In this document: positions 13,235-25,356 of the stretch, in pieces
How positions within the stretch are numbered: position 1 is the stretch's first letter
How the letters are laid out: every line of letters begins with the position of its first letter
Assembly (NCBI GenBank): GCA_914767715.1
Contig: OU612066.1
Span: forward strand, 8,375,001-8,439,000
DNA from: Membranipora membranacea
Taxonomy: Eukaryota > Bryozoa > Gymnolaemata > Cheilostomatida > Membraniporidae
Reading direction: 5' to 3'
Length of the DNA: 64,000 nucleotides
Position numbers and translations under genes: made by a program
Notes under the pieces: model-generated
Database searches by the model: none
Told to the model about the DNA's origin: nothing
The model's input: only the letters and a program-made list of their open reading frames with translations

Positions 13235-16200
13235 ATGGAAGCAGTTCTCGAGCAGTCTCGCAAGACTTTGTTTAAATTAAAACTTGTGACAAAGGTGATC
13301 TGTGAAAATTCTAATTTCCCAGTAAAAGGCAGCTTGAGTTATCCACAAGACTCCAAACAGCGCTGTTTGACAATGGCGAAATACAGCACTTAAACACATG
13401 TGATATTGATGGTTTCCTGCATTTGTCTCAAATGTATGATTGTTCAAAGAAACCAAGTGATAGAAAATTTTCCCTTTTTTGGTTACAGAGCGAGGTCGAC
13501 ATGATGTTTACTGCCGCGCCTGTAGTATCTAAAGCAGATTGGTCAACCAATGTCCTCAAGCCATCTGAAGACCAATCTAATGAAGACCCCAAATTCACAT
13601 CTGAGGACAGAGTCAATTTCTACAGTGACAATGCTGCTCTCTATGATGCAGATATGGTCACTTATGAATTCAAGTAAGACAAATTAATTTCTGCTCAGTA
13701 CATAATTTCATTTGTATCAAACGTGCCAATATCATGTTATGTTATGTTATGGTATTGTTCTCAGGTCTTCAAACTTTGCCCGGGTAGGGTGTGGGTGTGA
13801 CCAAGTTTGGTCCATTTGCCTGCATTCCGAGTCGCTCCCGATCCACTTGTCAAGCCGCGGCGTGACCAGTGGAAGGGAGCAACAGGAATGCAGGCAAATG
13901 GATTAACTTGTTCTAGGATGTGGGTGATAATGACATGCCACAACCCGGCAACCAGCATCCTGGGCTGAGTTTGAGAACTTACACTAGCTATGGTAAGATG
14001 ACATGGTAGACAACCAGTTTGACATTATCTTTTGAGAATTTAGTTGTGAAGAGTTATAGATAATTATTGAACCCGATCTGTTTCCAGACAGGGCCACATT
14101 ACCATATTACCATACTATATAGTGGTGACGTCTCTCTCTGGTGTAAAAATGTGTGCCTAAAACTGAAGATGCAAACAAGCTGTTCGATTGAAAGTGAGAC
14201 AAAAACTAGGCCTTCAGTTTTATGTCTTCTAAGGAATGCAAAATGACCATTTATTACTTTGGCCTACTTTGTTTATTGTGTCATCTTCAGAGATTAGATA
14301 GCACTTAAATTGTCTTCATAACTGAGCTCAGAGTCAACTATTGACTGTGCAGTAACTTGTATCACATTTTATTTCTTTATCTTGGGCTAAGAGGCAGTTG
14401 TTCAAATGTACGATAGGGCACAGGTTAGCCCTAAAACCTAGCCCTCCCGTCCCCCAAGGAAAACTACAGAATATATTCTAGAATTCAGTTTAGCTAGTTT
14501 GGAGAAGGGACTTTATGTTAGCAAGTACTAATTTTCACAGGCTCATAACACATTATAACTGTAATATTATAATGTTGTTAGCTAACCATAAATATCACTG
14601 TTTCAAGCCTGTGCAAAATCTCGAATTCTTCACAGGGTATATGTACCAGGTCATGAGTTCCTACATGAACATCGGTGTTCTCTTTTTTTTTGAAGAGGAC
14701 CTCAGGTAGCTGCTGAAGAAGCTCATGCTGCTTTGAATGGTAATTTTGAGGCCAAGATTCTGGATGTTGGCTGTGGAACAGGCAAAGTCCTCGAGGATGT
14801 GAGTATAGGATTTAATGAGTTCCCCGGTTGGTTGTACCCACACAACCTATAAGAGACTCCTTAAAAAACCAGGTCATACAGGTGAACTCAAATTGAGGTC
14901 CGTTAAAGAATTTGCAGTAGCCAAACTAGTGATTGTTGAGTAGGTGATTCTAATTTATGCATGAAATGAAAAGATAATAATGTCACCACAAACTTTTGAC
15001 CATTAACCATTAATGCAGTGTATGTATTTATTGGCAATAACTGTCACAAACCCGTTGTTTTTCCCACTTTTCTCAGTCTATATATTTTCCTGACCAAAGG
15101 CTCCCAGATGGCCTAAAAAAGATTTAGATGTGCTCTATATTATTCATATTTGTGATGAGGCTGATAATTTGCAATGGAGATTTGCTTGAATCAATAATAA
15201 TGTAGATTTTTTTAATTATATTAAAAACAAATCTCAGATGAAAAGAATAAAAATAATATCTTGAGGAAAAGGTGAACTGTCTACAGAGCAGTAGGACATT
15301 GTTTCCACCCTTGTTAGCTCTAGGCCACCCTCAGTACACATCGGACCTGGGTAAGGGACCTCAGTAAGGGACCTGGGTCAAAATCATCAAATTCCCCAAA
15401 CTAAATATCTCAAGAAATTTCATTACATATAGCTGAAGAATTAATAAAACAGTCTGATATTATCGGGAATATTTAGTCTATGAGTCTATACCATTAGTGA
15501 AATGGCATATTTTAATTCCTCTAAATGTTTTTCAACATTTTGGTGTACCACTCATTACGAGGCCCAAGTTCCAATACAGCTTTTATTTCTTAAGTGCGAC
15601 TCAACAGTCAACACTGGCTAGTTTGAAGCCCGATCCACAAGTGTAGCACTCAAGATGATTCACAATAAGTAGTATAGACTCCTATAATTCCTTTCCCTGC
15701 AGAGTTTTAGTTATGTATTTGATGATCAATGTGTACTCAGTCACAGGTATATCCATAATTTTTTATTGCAGATGCTAAAGTTTGGACCATATAAAAATGC
15801 AGATGGATTGGAACCTGCCAAAGGAATGCTCGATATTGCACAACACAAGGGACTTTATCAAGTCTATCTCAACAAATTCCTATATCTCGATTGTGGCCTT
15901 GAGCATGGTATGTGACATACTTGTTCCTTTCTGTATTAAAGTGTCAGTCAGCCAATGCAGTAGCCGCTGGTCAAAACATAAGTCACTATATGGTCAAATG
16001 AAGAATGAGGCCACAACTCCCACTACTATAACGATGTTTATTATCATTCATTACATTATGTTTATTACATTTATATAATAAATACTAGGATTTATATGTT
16101 CATGTTTGCTACACCAGGGAGAATGGATCCCATTCTCCCTGGCTACACACAACATCACTTCTCAACTTGCTAGTGTCTGCATTATTAGATACTGATATAT

Positions 16201-17435
16201 GTTTGAAGATTTTAGTATTATTTTGATATCTGTTATATCCTGTTATAGCATTGATTGATGCCATCGCAGTTCTCGATATGTTATTCCAGTTAGATGTCCT
16301 GTATTTTGTATGTCAGTAATAACATGACATCTTCAAATTAGCGAAATGATAATTAGCTTTGTTCGTGTTGGACATCTTGAGCTATTGTGATGGTTAATCA
16401 GATATTTTGTTGATCCAGTGATTTCTTTCCTTTAGACAAGTATGACGCAGTGGTTTCCTCAGGTACATTTGTGGCCGGTCATATGAAGTCAGATTGTTTG
16501 ATCGAGCTGTGCAATGTTGTCAAATCAGGTATAGAAATCCACATATTTTCACTTGGGTAAACCTATTTTACCATTGATATTTAATTCAGTTTTTATATCA
16601 TATGTATGATTAAACATCAAACTTTGTTAAATGTGATGAAAAAGCAACTGTAATTATTGGCTTAACCAGATGAATGAGATGTAGATATAAGCGCAATTTG
16701 AGGGTCTCCTGTCTGAGTTTGGCATTACACCATATTGCACCAAATATTTGGACTCAGCTAAAAATTCTAGCTACACTTTCTGTAAATGGAAAAAGAGCAT
16801 TATATGGGCGTAACCTGTTTTTTTTGGATAATAAGGGACTGATGGGAGTCGCGTTATACTTTTGTATGATAGGACAACTTCTAACATTCTGAATGTAAAG
16901 GTGATCATGATAAAGAAATGTCAAGATTTCATTGTTGATTCTGAACTTGTTTTGTCATTTTAAGCAGTAGACATTACATTATTATAACTGCCAATAATCC
17001 GGGCAATGTTTTAAGTGCTCACACCATTCTAAATCATCCATCTATGGCTATGTTTGAAACCAAAGAAAAATATTCTAACCCTGAGAAAATAAAAAACACA
17101 AGATACAGTCGGTGTTTATAACATAAATTGATAATGGCTAAGATCTATGTTAATTCTTATGATAAGGCAGTTCTTACGCCAAACCATATTGGTTGCAAAT
17201 ACCGGCGCAACTGAATTTTATTTGTGCATTTTTAGGTGGATTCATAGTCATCACAATGAGGGATGAACACCTGAGCACCGTCGATGAATATAAAAACAAT
17301 TTAAGGCCAACCATTGAAAAGCTCATCTCTGAAGGTCGGTGGAAGGTCGTAAAGGACGAAACGTTTCCTGGCTGGTGCTTCAGTAAGGATGGAAAAGGAA
17401 TCAAGGGTAGATTATTTGTGTTTGAAAAGTTATGA
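13235..17435 (+). CDS. METTL27-like SAM-dependent methyltransferase
   Basis: This is a class I (Rossmann-fold) S-adenosylmethionine methyltransferase resembling vertebrate METTL27 (WBSCR27), whose substrate is not well established. Six exons with compatible phases are 13235-13294, 13489-13673, 14696-14798, 15772-15907, 16436-16528 and 17236-17435, giving about 258 residues against about 245 in vertebrates. The N-terminal block YSDNAALYDADMVTYEFKGP precedes motif I (ILDVGCGTGKVLED), followed by an acidic post-I segment (NADGLEPAKGML), YDAVVSSGTFVAGHM, and GGFIVITMRDEHL. The first ATG lies 10 bases into an exon with a good acceptor; if that exon is not used, a start at 13501 gives about 234 residues. 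Intron 2 carries a long hairpin and intron 4 a 27-bp palindromic insertion. AATAAA occurs only near 18182. Confidence 0.9.
13797..13916. repeat. Long imperfect hairpin in METTL27-like intron
   Basis: Two arms of roughly 50 bases fold back around a short GC-rich loop (AGCCGCGG). Paired blocks include TCCATTTGCCTGCATTCC with its reverse complement, CGCTCCC with GGGAG, and CCACTTGTCA with TGACCAGTGG. Flanking sequence repeats TGTGGGTG on both sides, which could be an 8-bp target duplication. It could be a small foldback transposon or a source of a small RNA; sequence alone does not decide. Confidence 0.6.
16108..16148. mobile_element. 27-bp palindromic micro-insertion with 7-bp duplication
   Basis: A 27-bp element (16115-16141) has perfect 12-base arms, CAGGGAGAATGG and CCATTCTCCCTG, around the centre ATC. 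It is flanked directly on both sides by GCTACAC (16108-16114 and 16142-16148). The exact 7-bp repeat touching both ends is the mark of an insertion. Similar elements lie at 42486, 57310, 63028 and probably 63182. Confidence 0.75.
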
Positions 17436-19130
17436 TTTGCTACATAAGCCAATCATTTGTACGGCAGCTTCTTGTTTATCATGTTTCAGTTTCACTCCTT
17501 TCAGCATCTGTCATATGCATGGTTCCGTGCTCATTTCTATGAAGTTTATTTTGAAACAATCTTACTAAAAGTGAATATACTATTTCGTAAAAATTCTAAC
17601 CAGTAGCAGATGGTATGTGATGGAAACAGCGTTGTCAGATTTATTGTACTTTTGAACTTCAAGTTGGAATCTTTGCAATATGATATGATATAACAGGCAT
17701 TAGTAGACTGATATTGAAATAATAGGCACCTTCTTATTCAGTCAAGAAATACCAACAAACGCAAAACCAAAATACAGAACACTCATGTTAACATAATATA
17801 TGTTAAAACAGCTACTGATGGTATAGCAGAACTGCTGTCCTTTTTCCCAAGGGATTCCCCATGTTGGTCATTGTGCTATTATCACTGTCAGATGGTCTGA
17901 TGACTGCCAGTTTTAAGAATACAGAGTTGTCACTCTATGAAGCAGTGAAATCAGCAGTGCAAAGATTTCAGAGGCTGTTTTTGCACAGAATTTGATTACT
18001 ATACAAATTTGAGGTAGGGCAACCTCTCAAATCTTTGCACAGCTGATTCCCTTGCTACAAGTTCTAGAGCTCGGTTACAAGGCTAGAAATTAGGTCTCAT
18101 TCTGCCCTATAGTGGTAAATTGTAGCCTTGCTACAGATTGAGCCTTATTCACCTGAATGTTTATGAATTGGAAGGAATCTCAATAAAACAAGCAACTTAT
18201 GTCAACCTCTTTTTTCATCTTAGGGCCAACTTGGATTTTTTGTTGCATGGTGTGGTGAATTCCCGCCGTTGCTCCACCTCCCGCACCACTACCCTGTCTA
18301 TGATGACTTAAAACATTTGATATGTGATGAAGGCTGTAAGATATTTACTCAGAACAGCTCTCATAGAGGCAGGTGGGTATTTCTTTGCAACCCTGACTAC
18401 AAGAAACAACTTTTCAACCTTAGAACTTTTATTGCTGGAGAAAAACTGTTTCATTGTGAGAAATGAAATAACAGATGATAAAGACAAGGTACTAACGTAA
18501 ATATTATTTTGTAAAATAAAATATTTACAGCTGAAACAATACACATGCGCAGATGATCAAAGGTACAAAATACTTGATATGATTGCAAAATCTTGACCAG
18601 AATAAAATATTATTTTGTACGATGATCAAAACGGGAGGGGATAACTAGCATTTGCTGCTGTAATCAGCTATCAAATCATGGTTGAGTAGCCAACCAAAAA
18701 TGTTAGCTCATTGCCTTGCCTCATTTACTTCATGACAACCAAGACAATTCAGTAAAGAGGATGCTCATGACAGCCGAGGCACAGAGTAAAGTCTTTGGCA
18801 GGCACTCGCTACCCGAACAGGATAAGAACGGAGAAAAGTTAGAACTCAAGACACCTGCCTTTTTTTCCTCCTCTTTGTCCTCAAAAGGATTTGTTATAAG
18901 AGCAGGATTAAAATGATCAAATGTACGTGTACAAAGGTATTATGTGGCTTTGATTGATTACAATTATGCAGATTTAAGATACATTGTGGAAATACTATTG
19001 GCCTGTTCTGTTGATGTTGATACGACATATCGGTGAGAGGTTCATTCTATCCTCAAACCACTAAACCTCATATAATCCCTCAAAGAAGAAGCTTAATGAT
19101 GCTCAATTTGAATCAATACGTAATGCTTAG
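17436..19130. other. METTL27-like 3' flank, no certain gene
   Basis: No secure gene. A hairpin with about 23-base arms lies at 17952-17974 and 18023-18045 (CAGTGCAAAGATTT with its complement). Bases around 17905-17960 resemble 23920-23965, so a dispersed repeat is likely. At 18226-18466 an acceptor (TCATCTTAG) opens about 80 residues on the plus strand rich in His, Cys and aromatics (PHHYPVYDDLKHLICDEGCK); this could be a lone exon but no family was recognised. Confidence 0.35.
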
Positions 19131-22100
19131 TTATTTGTCATCGCAAATCCCGGACATTGTAGGGAAAAGCAAGAGCAAAAAGTGAAAATTAATCAAGTGT
19201 ATATACGTATCCTCATAATCTATCGGATCACGGCTATCTTTGTTTATTTGAGGGGTACAGTTTTCTGAGGAGAAATCTGATATAGAAGATAAATTATAAG
19301 TCTCTGTATGACTTCTGACATCTGATTTGTTATCTGTTTCAATGTGTTTGGTTTTTCTAAAAGCTACAGCACTTTCTATGGATGTGCTGCTTCTAGTTTC
19401 ATCCATAACTGTACTCCTATGCAATCGCTTAACGTGATATATCGCCTTTTCAGTTTCTCAGGCACTACCTGTCCCATCTCAAAAATTCCTTCACTGACAC
19501 GTTACCATAAGTATGACTTATGTTTAATATCGCAAATTTTTTCAAACCGCATGTTCCTAACTTGATTAATTGCATTGAAAACATATAGGCAGCAATGGGC
19601 AAAATGATGCAGTAAATTACGTTATGCAAAAGCGTGACGAAAATCTAAGCAGTATTACATGCAAAGCACATTGTGTACAACAATGGATCACCTTTTTTGG
19701 GTGATTGTTTAGCATGGAAAGAGAAATGTTTATGCTCATAACTTCTCTACTACTGAATTTATCATCAAACGCCACAATCAAAACCTCGGAAATACTCTCT
19801 AGTTTGATGGAAGCTAGTGTGTATAACATGTTGTTTAACCTATTTTCTGTTTTTTGGCTGGAAAAGAGTGCATGTTTTGGACCAAATAAAGCTGGTTTAG
19901 TCACAGAAATCCAAATATCTCAAGATGTGAAGCCATAATCAACAATCGCTTCGATCAAAACCTAGGCAATCTCCTGTTGTTGATCATGCTGACAACAAAT
20001 TAGACTGACATCTTTCTGAATTCCTGATTTTTGGCTGGAAAATTTTGACTTAAATTAGTTAAAATTCTGGTTATTATCTGTTACAGTTGTGACAACCAGG
20101 ATCTGTAAGCTGGTAAGATTATTGATTGAAGTGACAGTACAAGACCAAAATGGTATATTGATTTTGAAATTTTAGTTTCTGCATTATTGGGGTCGAATGT
20201 AATGAGCGGTCAGAAATGGCCCTATTACCATTGCAAAAATCAATTTCAAGTCTCGAAGACAGGAGGCCTAAAATCATAAAGTTTCACCAAAATGTCACTC
20301 CTCCAGTTAGTGCCATGCCTCCTCTATTTATAGTGAAAGCATGAACTAATCAAATACCTCAAAAAACAAGGCACAGAGGGCACAATTTAAAAAGGGCGCT
20401 TTTTGCCCCAAAATGAGCTTTCAGAGGTCACTGCGACTCAACGTCAAATATTTGGGAGGTTTCAACTGTGCTATAACTATTAGACATGATCACCATTACA
20501 ATATTAAAAAGTTTTAAAAAGCGATATATCACGTTAAAGTCATTTGGTTTGGATATTGCTGGCCCTGCACAAGGTAACGGTGGAGCAAGTGGTACCATAG
20601 GGCTAGAAGAAATGTCTTCTAAATTACCTGGCACCCCTACTAATGTGTGTTGGAAATGCATCCCTCTTTTCTCCATCTCATCTAAACATGTCCCCAACAA
20701 ACCTGGTGAAGGGCATCTTGGTGGTATCATAGGAGGCAGGCTTGTATTGGAATGCTGTATGCTCCTTTCTTGTTGAGAACTGCTAAGCATGTCATTTTCA
20801 TTGATGACGCTGTAGTCTGCACATACAGCAGTCTGGTCAATGTTATCAAACACAGGTGATGTAGCAGACTCGCAGTCATTGGCACGCTTTAGGTCTGCAA
20901 TAAAAACATATGGACTACAATTTATTGTATTTTTCAGATCGGGAAAAATTTTTGTTATATTTATTTTCACACATAAATCTGACTGGTAATAGCATTGTAA
21001 GCCCTTGGAACCCCAGCTCTTTGTTTAATTCCCCCCATACAAATAGGCTGCATCGTTGTTTTGAATTCAGGCTGTATTATGATAAGTCATGATCTGATTG
21101 GCTCCTGACCCAGCCTGCAACTCATCTTAGTGGCCTCATTTATAAAAAACGAGATCCTGTATAAGTGATTTACAACACCTGTAGTTATTTAGCTTGAGAT
21201 CTATGGTGTTTACCAGTGTTAGCCTCTCTTCATGCTAATAATATTTAAGTTTCCCCCCCCCACTCCCAATCACATATCTATTAAACTGTAAAGCAGTCCA
21301 GTTTCTGATTTTTTACCATAACTACGTAAGACCTCTTATAAAAGATGTCAATGTCAATTATCGGATTAGAGTGATTCAAGTTTTTAGCGATATATAAGAA
21401 AAAAGAACAGTCACAGCTGTATGATAATCTGTTAGGATCATTCAGTGGCTGGTGGTAACCCTCCGAAATCGTATCCAAAGACGCAATGATTATTAATAGT
21501 TTGTATTTGATTTTACTACTCTTCACATATTACGCTGCTTCCAGAGTTTGGACATCAACATGTCAGGATAAATCTGTACCAGGTGTGCCATTTGTGAATA
21601 TAAGAATAGCACTCTCGCTAAAGCTTTTCTAGTTTAATCGCTTAAATTGTGCCGGGATAGCTGGTAGTAGCATTTCATCATCGACCACTATTGTTGGGAA
21701 AGTGGTTGATAATGAAATGCTGCTACCAAATTTTTATTTAATGTCCTCACAGGAAATGGAATTTTTTTGTTACAAATCTGTTAGCCACAATCAACTTCAA
21801 ACACTGTTACTTTTAGCAGGCTATATATCTTCATTATCATGGGATCATTTAACAATAGAGAATGAGGCAAATAAGTATCCCACAATGCATTTCTTCTGGA
21901 TTTCCCATCGAAAACCAGGTCATCTCGTAAATGGTTATAGAAAATTCATCCAAAAATTTCAATTTTAGATCAGTACATTTTACAGACCACTGGATTGAGG
22001 TTGAGGGAATCGTCATATTCAGACTGTGCTGATGCTTGTGAGAGGATAGGACCTGTTAGGTCTGGAAGATCATATGGTGGTTTATGTAATTGCAGTTTGT

Positions 22101-22830
22101 GTAGAGAAGACTTTTTGCGAATGAGTCTAGATGAAGAAAAAAGGTCTTATTTTTTGAGGTATTCGGGTTGTACTACTATGAATGATATCCGAAATATTTC
22201 ACCGGCTCGATATGAAGACCGCCTGTATGTTTGCAAGCAACACCTTGGGTTTCCTAGACAGACTATTTATGATAATAATAATAATCAATATCTCAGTGAT
22301 AGATAGATAAATAGCTGATAAACTGTTATTTATAAACTTGATGACATTTTCATTTTCTACTTTTTTTTACCATGATTGTGACCGAAATGGCTGTTCTAAT
22401 TTTGTAAATGAACATTTTAAAATTTTTGTATGCTGTTAGTAATTGGTGTAAATAAAAATTTAGTAAATATTATGGCGTATTAGTGGTCGTAATTGTGGTT
22501 CAGTCTACAAGTTCTTTACTAATTCCTGATAAAAAATCATTAGATATACCTGTGATCCTTCCAACAGAGGGAGGGAAGTAAGCTGTGTTGTCCAATGTTT
22601 CTGCATAATCTGCATAAATTTGAAATGAGGATTCCTTGATGTGTTCAACTTGACAACCTCTAACTGAAGGGTATCCATCGCAGACACAGGGAGGTTGACT
22701 ATATGTTCTCTCATTGGATGAGGTTTTCCCTTTGAACCCTACAAAAGCGTGTAGTCAGAAATGTATCACTCAGTCTGTTTTTGAGCATTGATATATATGG
22801 GATATACTCACTGATGGTGAATGCTGGATA
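19131..22830 (-). CDS. Possible multi-exon gene of unknown function
   Basis: Several minus-strand blocks look like exons. A 21-base candidate (about 22830-22810, FIQHSPS) ends at GTGAGT. It joins in phase to an exon at about 22740-22552, which begins GSKGKPHPMREHI and ends LEGSQ at CAG/GTATAT. A Ser/Pro-rich block at about 20896-20540 follows the acceptor TTTTTATTGCAG and contains LPPMIPPRCPSPGLL and LVGVPGNLEDISSSP. A further Ser-rich block lies at 19424-19131. The 22552-to-20896 junction is out of phase without another exon; 21526-21281 may supply one. No domain was recognised, and start, stop and exact exons are uncertain. Without transcripts this should be treated as a hypothesis. Confidence 0.3.
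21662..21728. repeat. Near-perfect 67-bp hairpin
   Basis: Arms of about 28 bases, TGGTAGTAGCATTTCAT and onward, pair with ATGAAATGCTGCTACCA with about three mismatches and a loop of about ten bases (ATTGTTGGGA). Size and shape are those of a microRNA precursor, but small foldback insertions in this window have the same look. No target duplication was found. Confidence 0.55.
21995..22306 (+). CDS. Small hypothetical protein, Cys-rich
   Basis: A 103-residue frame with balanced composition. It contains a Cys cluster (CADACERIG; LCNCSLCREDF) followed by a charged and aromatic part (MSLDEEKRSYFLRYSGC; YEDRLYVCKQHLGF) and ends in an Asn tract encoded by AAT repeats. It could be one exon of a larger gene, since the frame is open upstream to 21962, or a decayed transposon gene. 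Not recognised. The opposite strand holds a different exon-like series, so only one of the two may be real. Confidence 0.3.
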   Translation: MRLRESSYSDCADACERIGPVRSGRSYGGLCNCSLCREDFLRMSLDEEKRSYFLRYSGCTTMNDIRNISPARYEDRLYVCKQHLGFPRQTIYDNNNNQYLSDR

Positions 22831-23089
22831 AACTGAAAGAACAAATCACATCATTGGATTAAAAAGACTAACATATGCATTAAGTTTTTTATAATCCAGC
22901 TGTATAGCCAAGCTGGTAATATGTTGAGACTAATCATTTGACATGTGGCTGGCAATAGTAACATTTTATCTTACATAATGTTGCGCAATGAGCGGGTTAT
23001 TGCAAAAAATGCTGCCGGCATAAGGGAAAGTGTTTAAATAATGATTATATGAGCTTGAAACATCCGAAATCTGAAAGAGCATGTCAGAA

Positions 23090-23290
23090 TTGTGATATGA
23101 TGTTGATTGTTTCTTTTGTTTCCGGTATCAGTACGGGTCTACAGACTGGGATCCTGATGGAGCACAGGAGCATTTGAGGTCGGATGCTCCTTCTGACACC
23201 ACCGTGATCTGCCGGAAATCGAACACAGGATATCTCGATTGAAAGACCTACCCATCGCAACACGGCTGCTCCCTTATAACACCTGTATAA
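23090..23290 (-). mobile_element. Possible tRNA-derived SINE
   Basis: Read on the minus strand, the block has an A-box-like stretch (TTGCGATGGGTAGGTC) and, about 35 bases on, a B-box-like stretch (GTGTTCGATTTCC), followed by an unrelated body ending in an A-rich segment (GGAAACAAAAGAAAC). This is the plan of a tRNA-headed SINE, with degenerate boxes. No target duplication was established. Confidence 0.4.
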
Positions 23291-23651
23291 AACCATCATT
23301 AAAGCAAAACTAGTCTTTCAATTTTGCTGCCTGGACAACTGGCTTTTGATTACTATAGAGATCTGATTTTTTATAGTTGCTTTTTATTGACTTCATCGAT
23401 GACCAATAATATTTTTTCAGCACTAGGCACTTTTTTGCTGATACTTATTAATAAATACTTGTAAAAAACTGTTTTTTAGGAAACTATAGAAGAATCTTAA
23501 AAAATATGTACCATTTGAACAGACACACACTCAGCATCGAAAACTTGTTTTATGCAATGAGAGGGTCAATACAAAGTCAACATAAAAAATCAGATCTATA
23601 CAAACGTCCAAAGCCAGTTTTCAAGGTGGCAGCAAAAGTGAAAAAGTAGGG

Positions 23652-23678
23652 GGTAAGGTAAGGTAAGGTAAGGTAAGG
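23652..23678. repeat. GGTAA microsatellite
   Basis: Five tandem GGTAA units flanked by G-rich sequence. Surrounding bases 22860-24080 contain no recognisable gene. Confidence 0.9.
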
Positions 23679-25356
23679 GGGTATTGCAACTGTTTTGAGC
23701 TGTTACTACCCAATTAATGATAGCAGACCCATGAAAACTGTTAAACCCACTAATTCTGCTATGTTCTTTCAGATTTTGGATGTTTTACAACCATATAATC
23801 TCTTTTTGATCCCCTATGCCGGCAGCGTTATTGGCAATTAGCCTCTTATTTTGCAACATTTTGTAAGGTAAAATATTACCATTGCGATCAGCATCAGAAA
23901 CTCTACTGGTAACAACAGTCAACTGCCCGTTTTAAGAATATAAAGTTATCACTATATGGAGCAGTGATAACAGCTTGCTATATTGAATATTAGTCAAATT
24001 CTAATAGCCATCATATATTACTTTGGAGTTGCCCCACCACACATAAATGAAGGCAACTCCCTCCCATTTTTACATGTAGATGGAATACAAAGGTATAAAT
24101 AATATGACTCAGCCAGAAACCAGTCGGTCATGTAACGGCAACCAGATAGGGCAGACTACTATCATATTTCGTACTGAGGAATCATATTATACCTTTGTAC
24201 CAACTGCATATATATATACATCATTGTATATTATGGATCAAAACAAATCAACCAAAAACTTGTAGGACGCTACAACAAAAACAGAAAATAAAAACCGACA
24301 GAAAAAGCAAAAGAAAAAAAAGGAAGAAGGCAAGAATGGGAAAGGGACTCTACTTATAACTGCTTACTGTGCAACATGTATACTCATGAGGACAGCTAGA
24401 TTACTCATATGAGGATTATATTACTTGTAGAGTCACCCAGAAGGCTGGCGGCTAGTAGAGAGGACAATCCACTGATAGCTCTGTACTGAGAAGATCTTGC
24501 TTGAGCAAGTCAGACATTTGTAACAGTGATTTGAGGTGAGCCTGTTCTATCGATTGTATTGAGTTTAGTTGTATCGGTTATTCTAAAACCCCTTAGTTTC
24601 AGATATAACAAGCTGTGCAAATATTTGAGAGGATCAGAGGTAACCTAACTCAAATATCAAAAGTTTAGCCTGAGAAATGAGTAATTAATGGTTATGCTGG
24701 TCTTACTCTTAGATAGTACGGGGCTGTAGATGGACACCCCTATATAAAAAAAAGAAATATAAATATTTTGGAATTTGCATGATAGCAAGGTAGTTTGTGA
24801 AGATAAAAAGTAGGTGGAGTAGGAGGAGAGGTTGTACCTCATTTCAACAGCCAGATAGGATCAAGGCAAAAGTTAGCTTACCATTGTAGTATTGCAGTAT
24901 TCCAATTTTTCCTCAGCAGATATGGCTCATCTGCTGGCTTTTAAGGTAAGTAGAATTGGCGTTACCAATCAAGCAGAATTAATAAAAGAAACAGAGAACT
25001 AGCAAATTTTGAAAGCTCGTCTCGAGGGATTGCAGTCGTTGCCCTCGACTCTGTATTGACTAGAAGTGGAGAGACAAAGACCAAGCATCTGCTTTCCGTC
25101 ATCTTTCCGATCTGTAAGGAGAGTTTAGCTTGGTTGGGAAACCAGATGGAACTGGGTTATAAAAAATATCGAATACGTCACAATACCGAAAATTACAAAA
25201 TGCACTGAGGGCTAGAAGTGTAAGAATGAGATTCCAATCTACACACGGGTTGCTTCATGGTTCTTGGGCCGGCCATGAGGAGGTAGTACCAGAGAAAGCG
25301 TTGAGACAGTGCTTGACTCATGGTTTTTATCTGTAGACCTGGGTAGTGTACTGTGG

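Noticed and set aside
17174-17452. 92-residue minus-strand frame
   Set aside because: It is antisense to the last METTL27-like exon.
24023-24060. Further members of the 7-bp-duplication palindrome family (also 12490-12535, 30176-30226, 53355-53375, 56463-56500)
   Set aside because: They are hairpins, some containing GGAGTT/AACTCC, but none has matching 7-bp repeats touching both ends.
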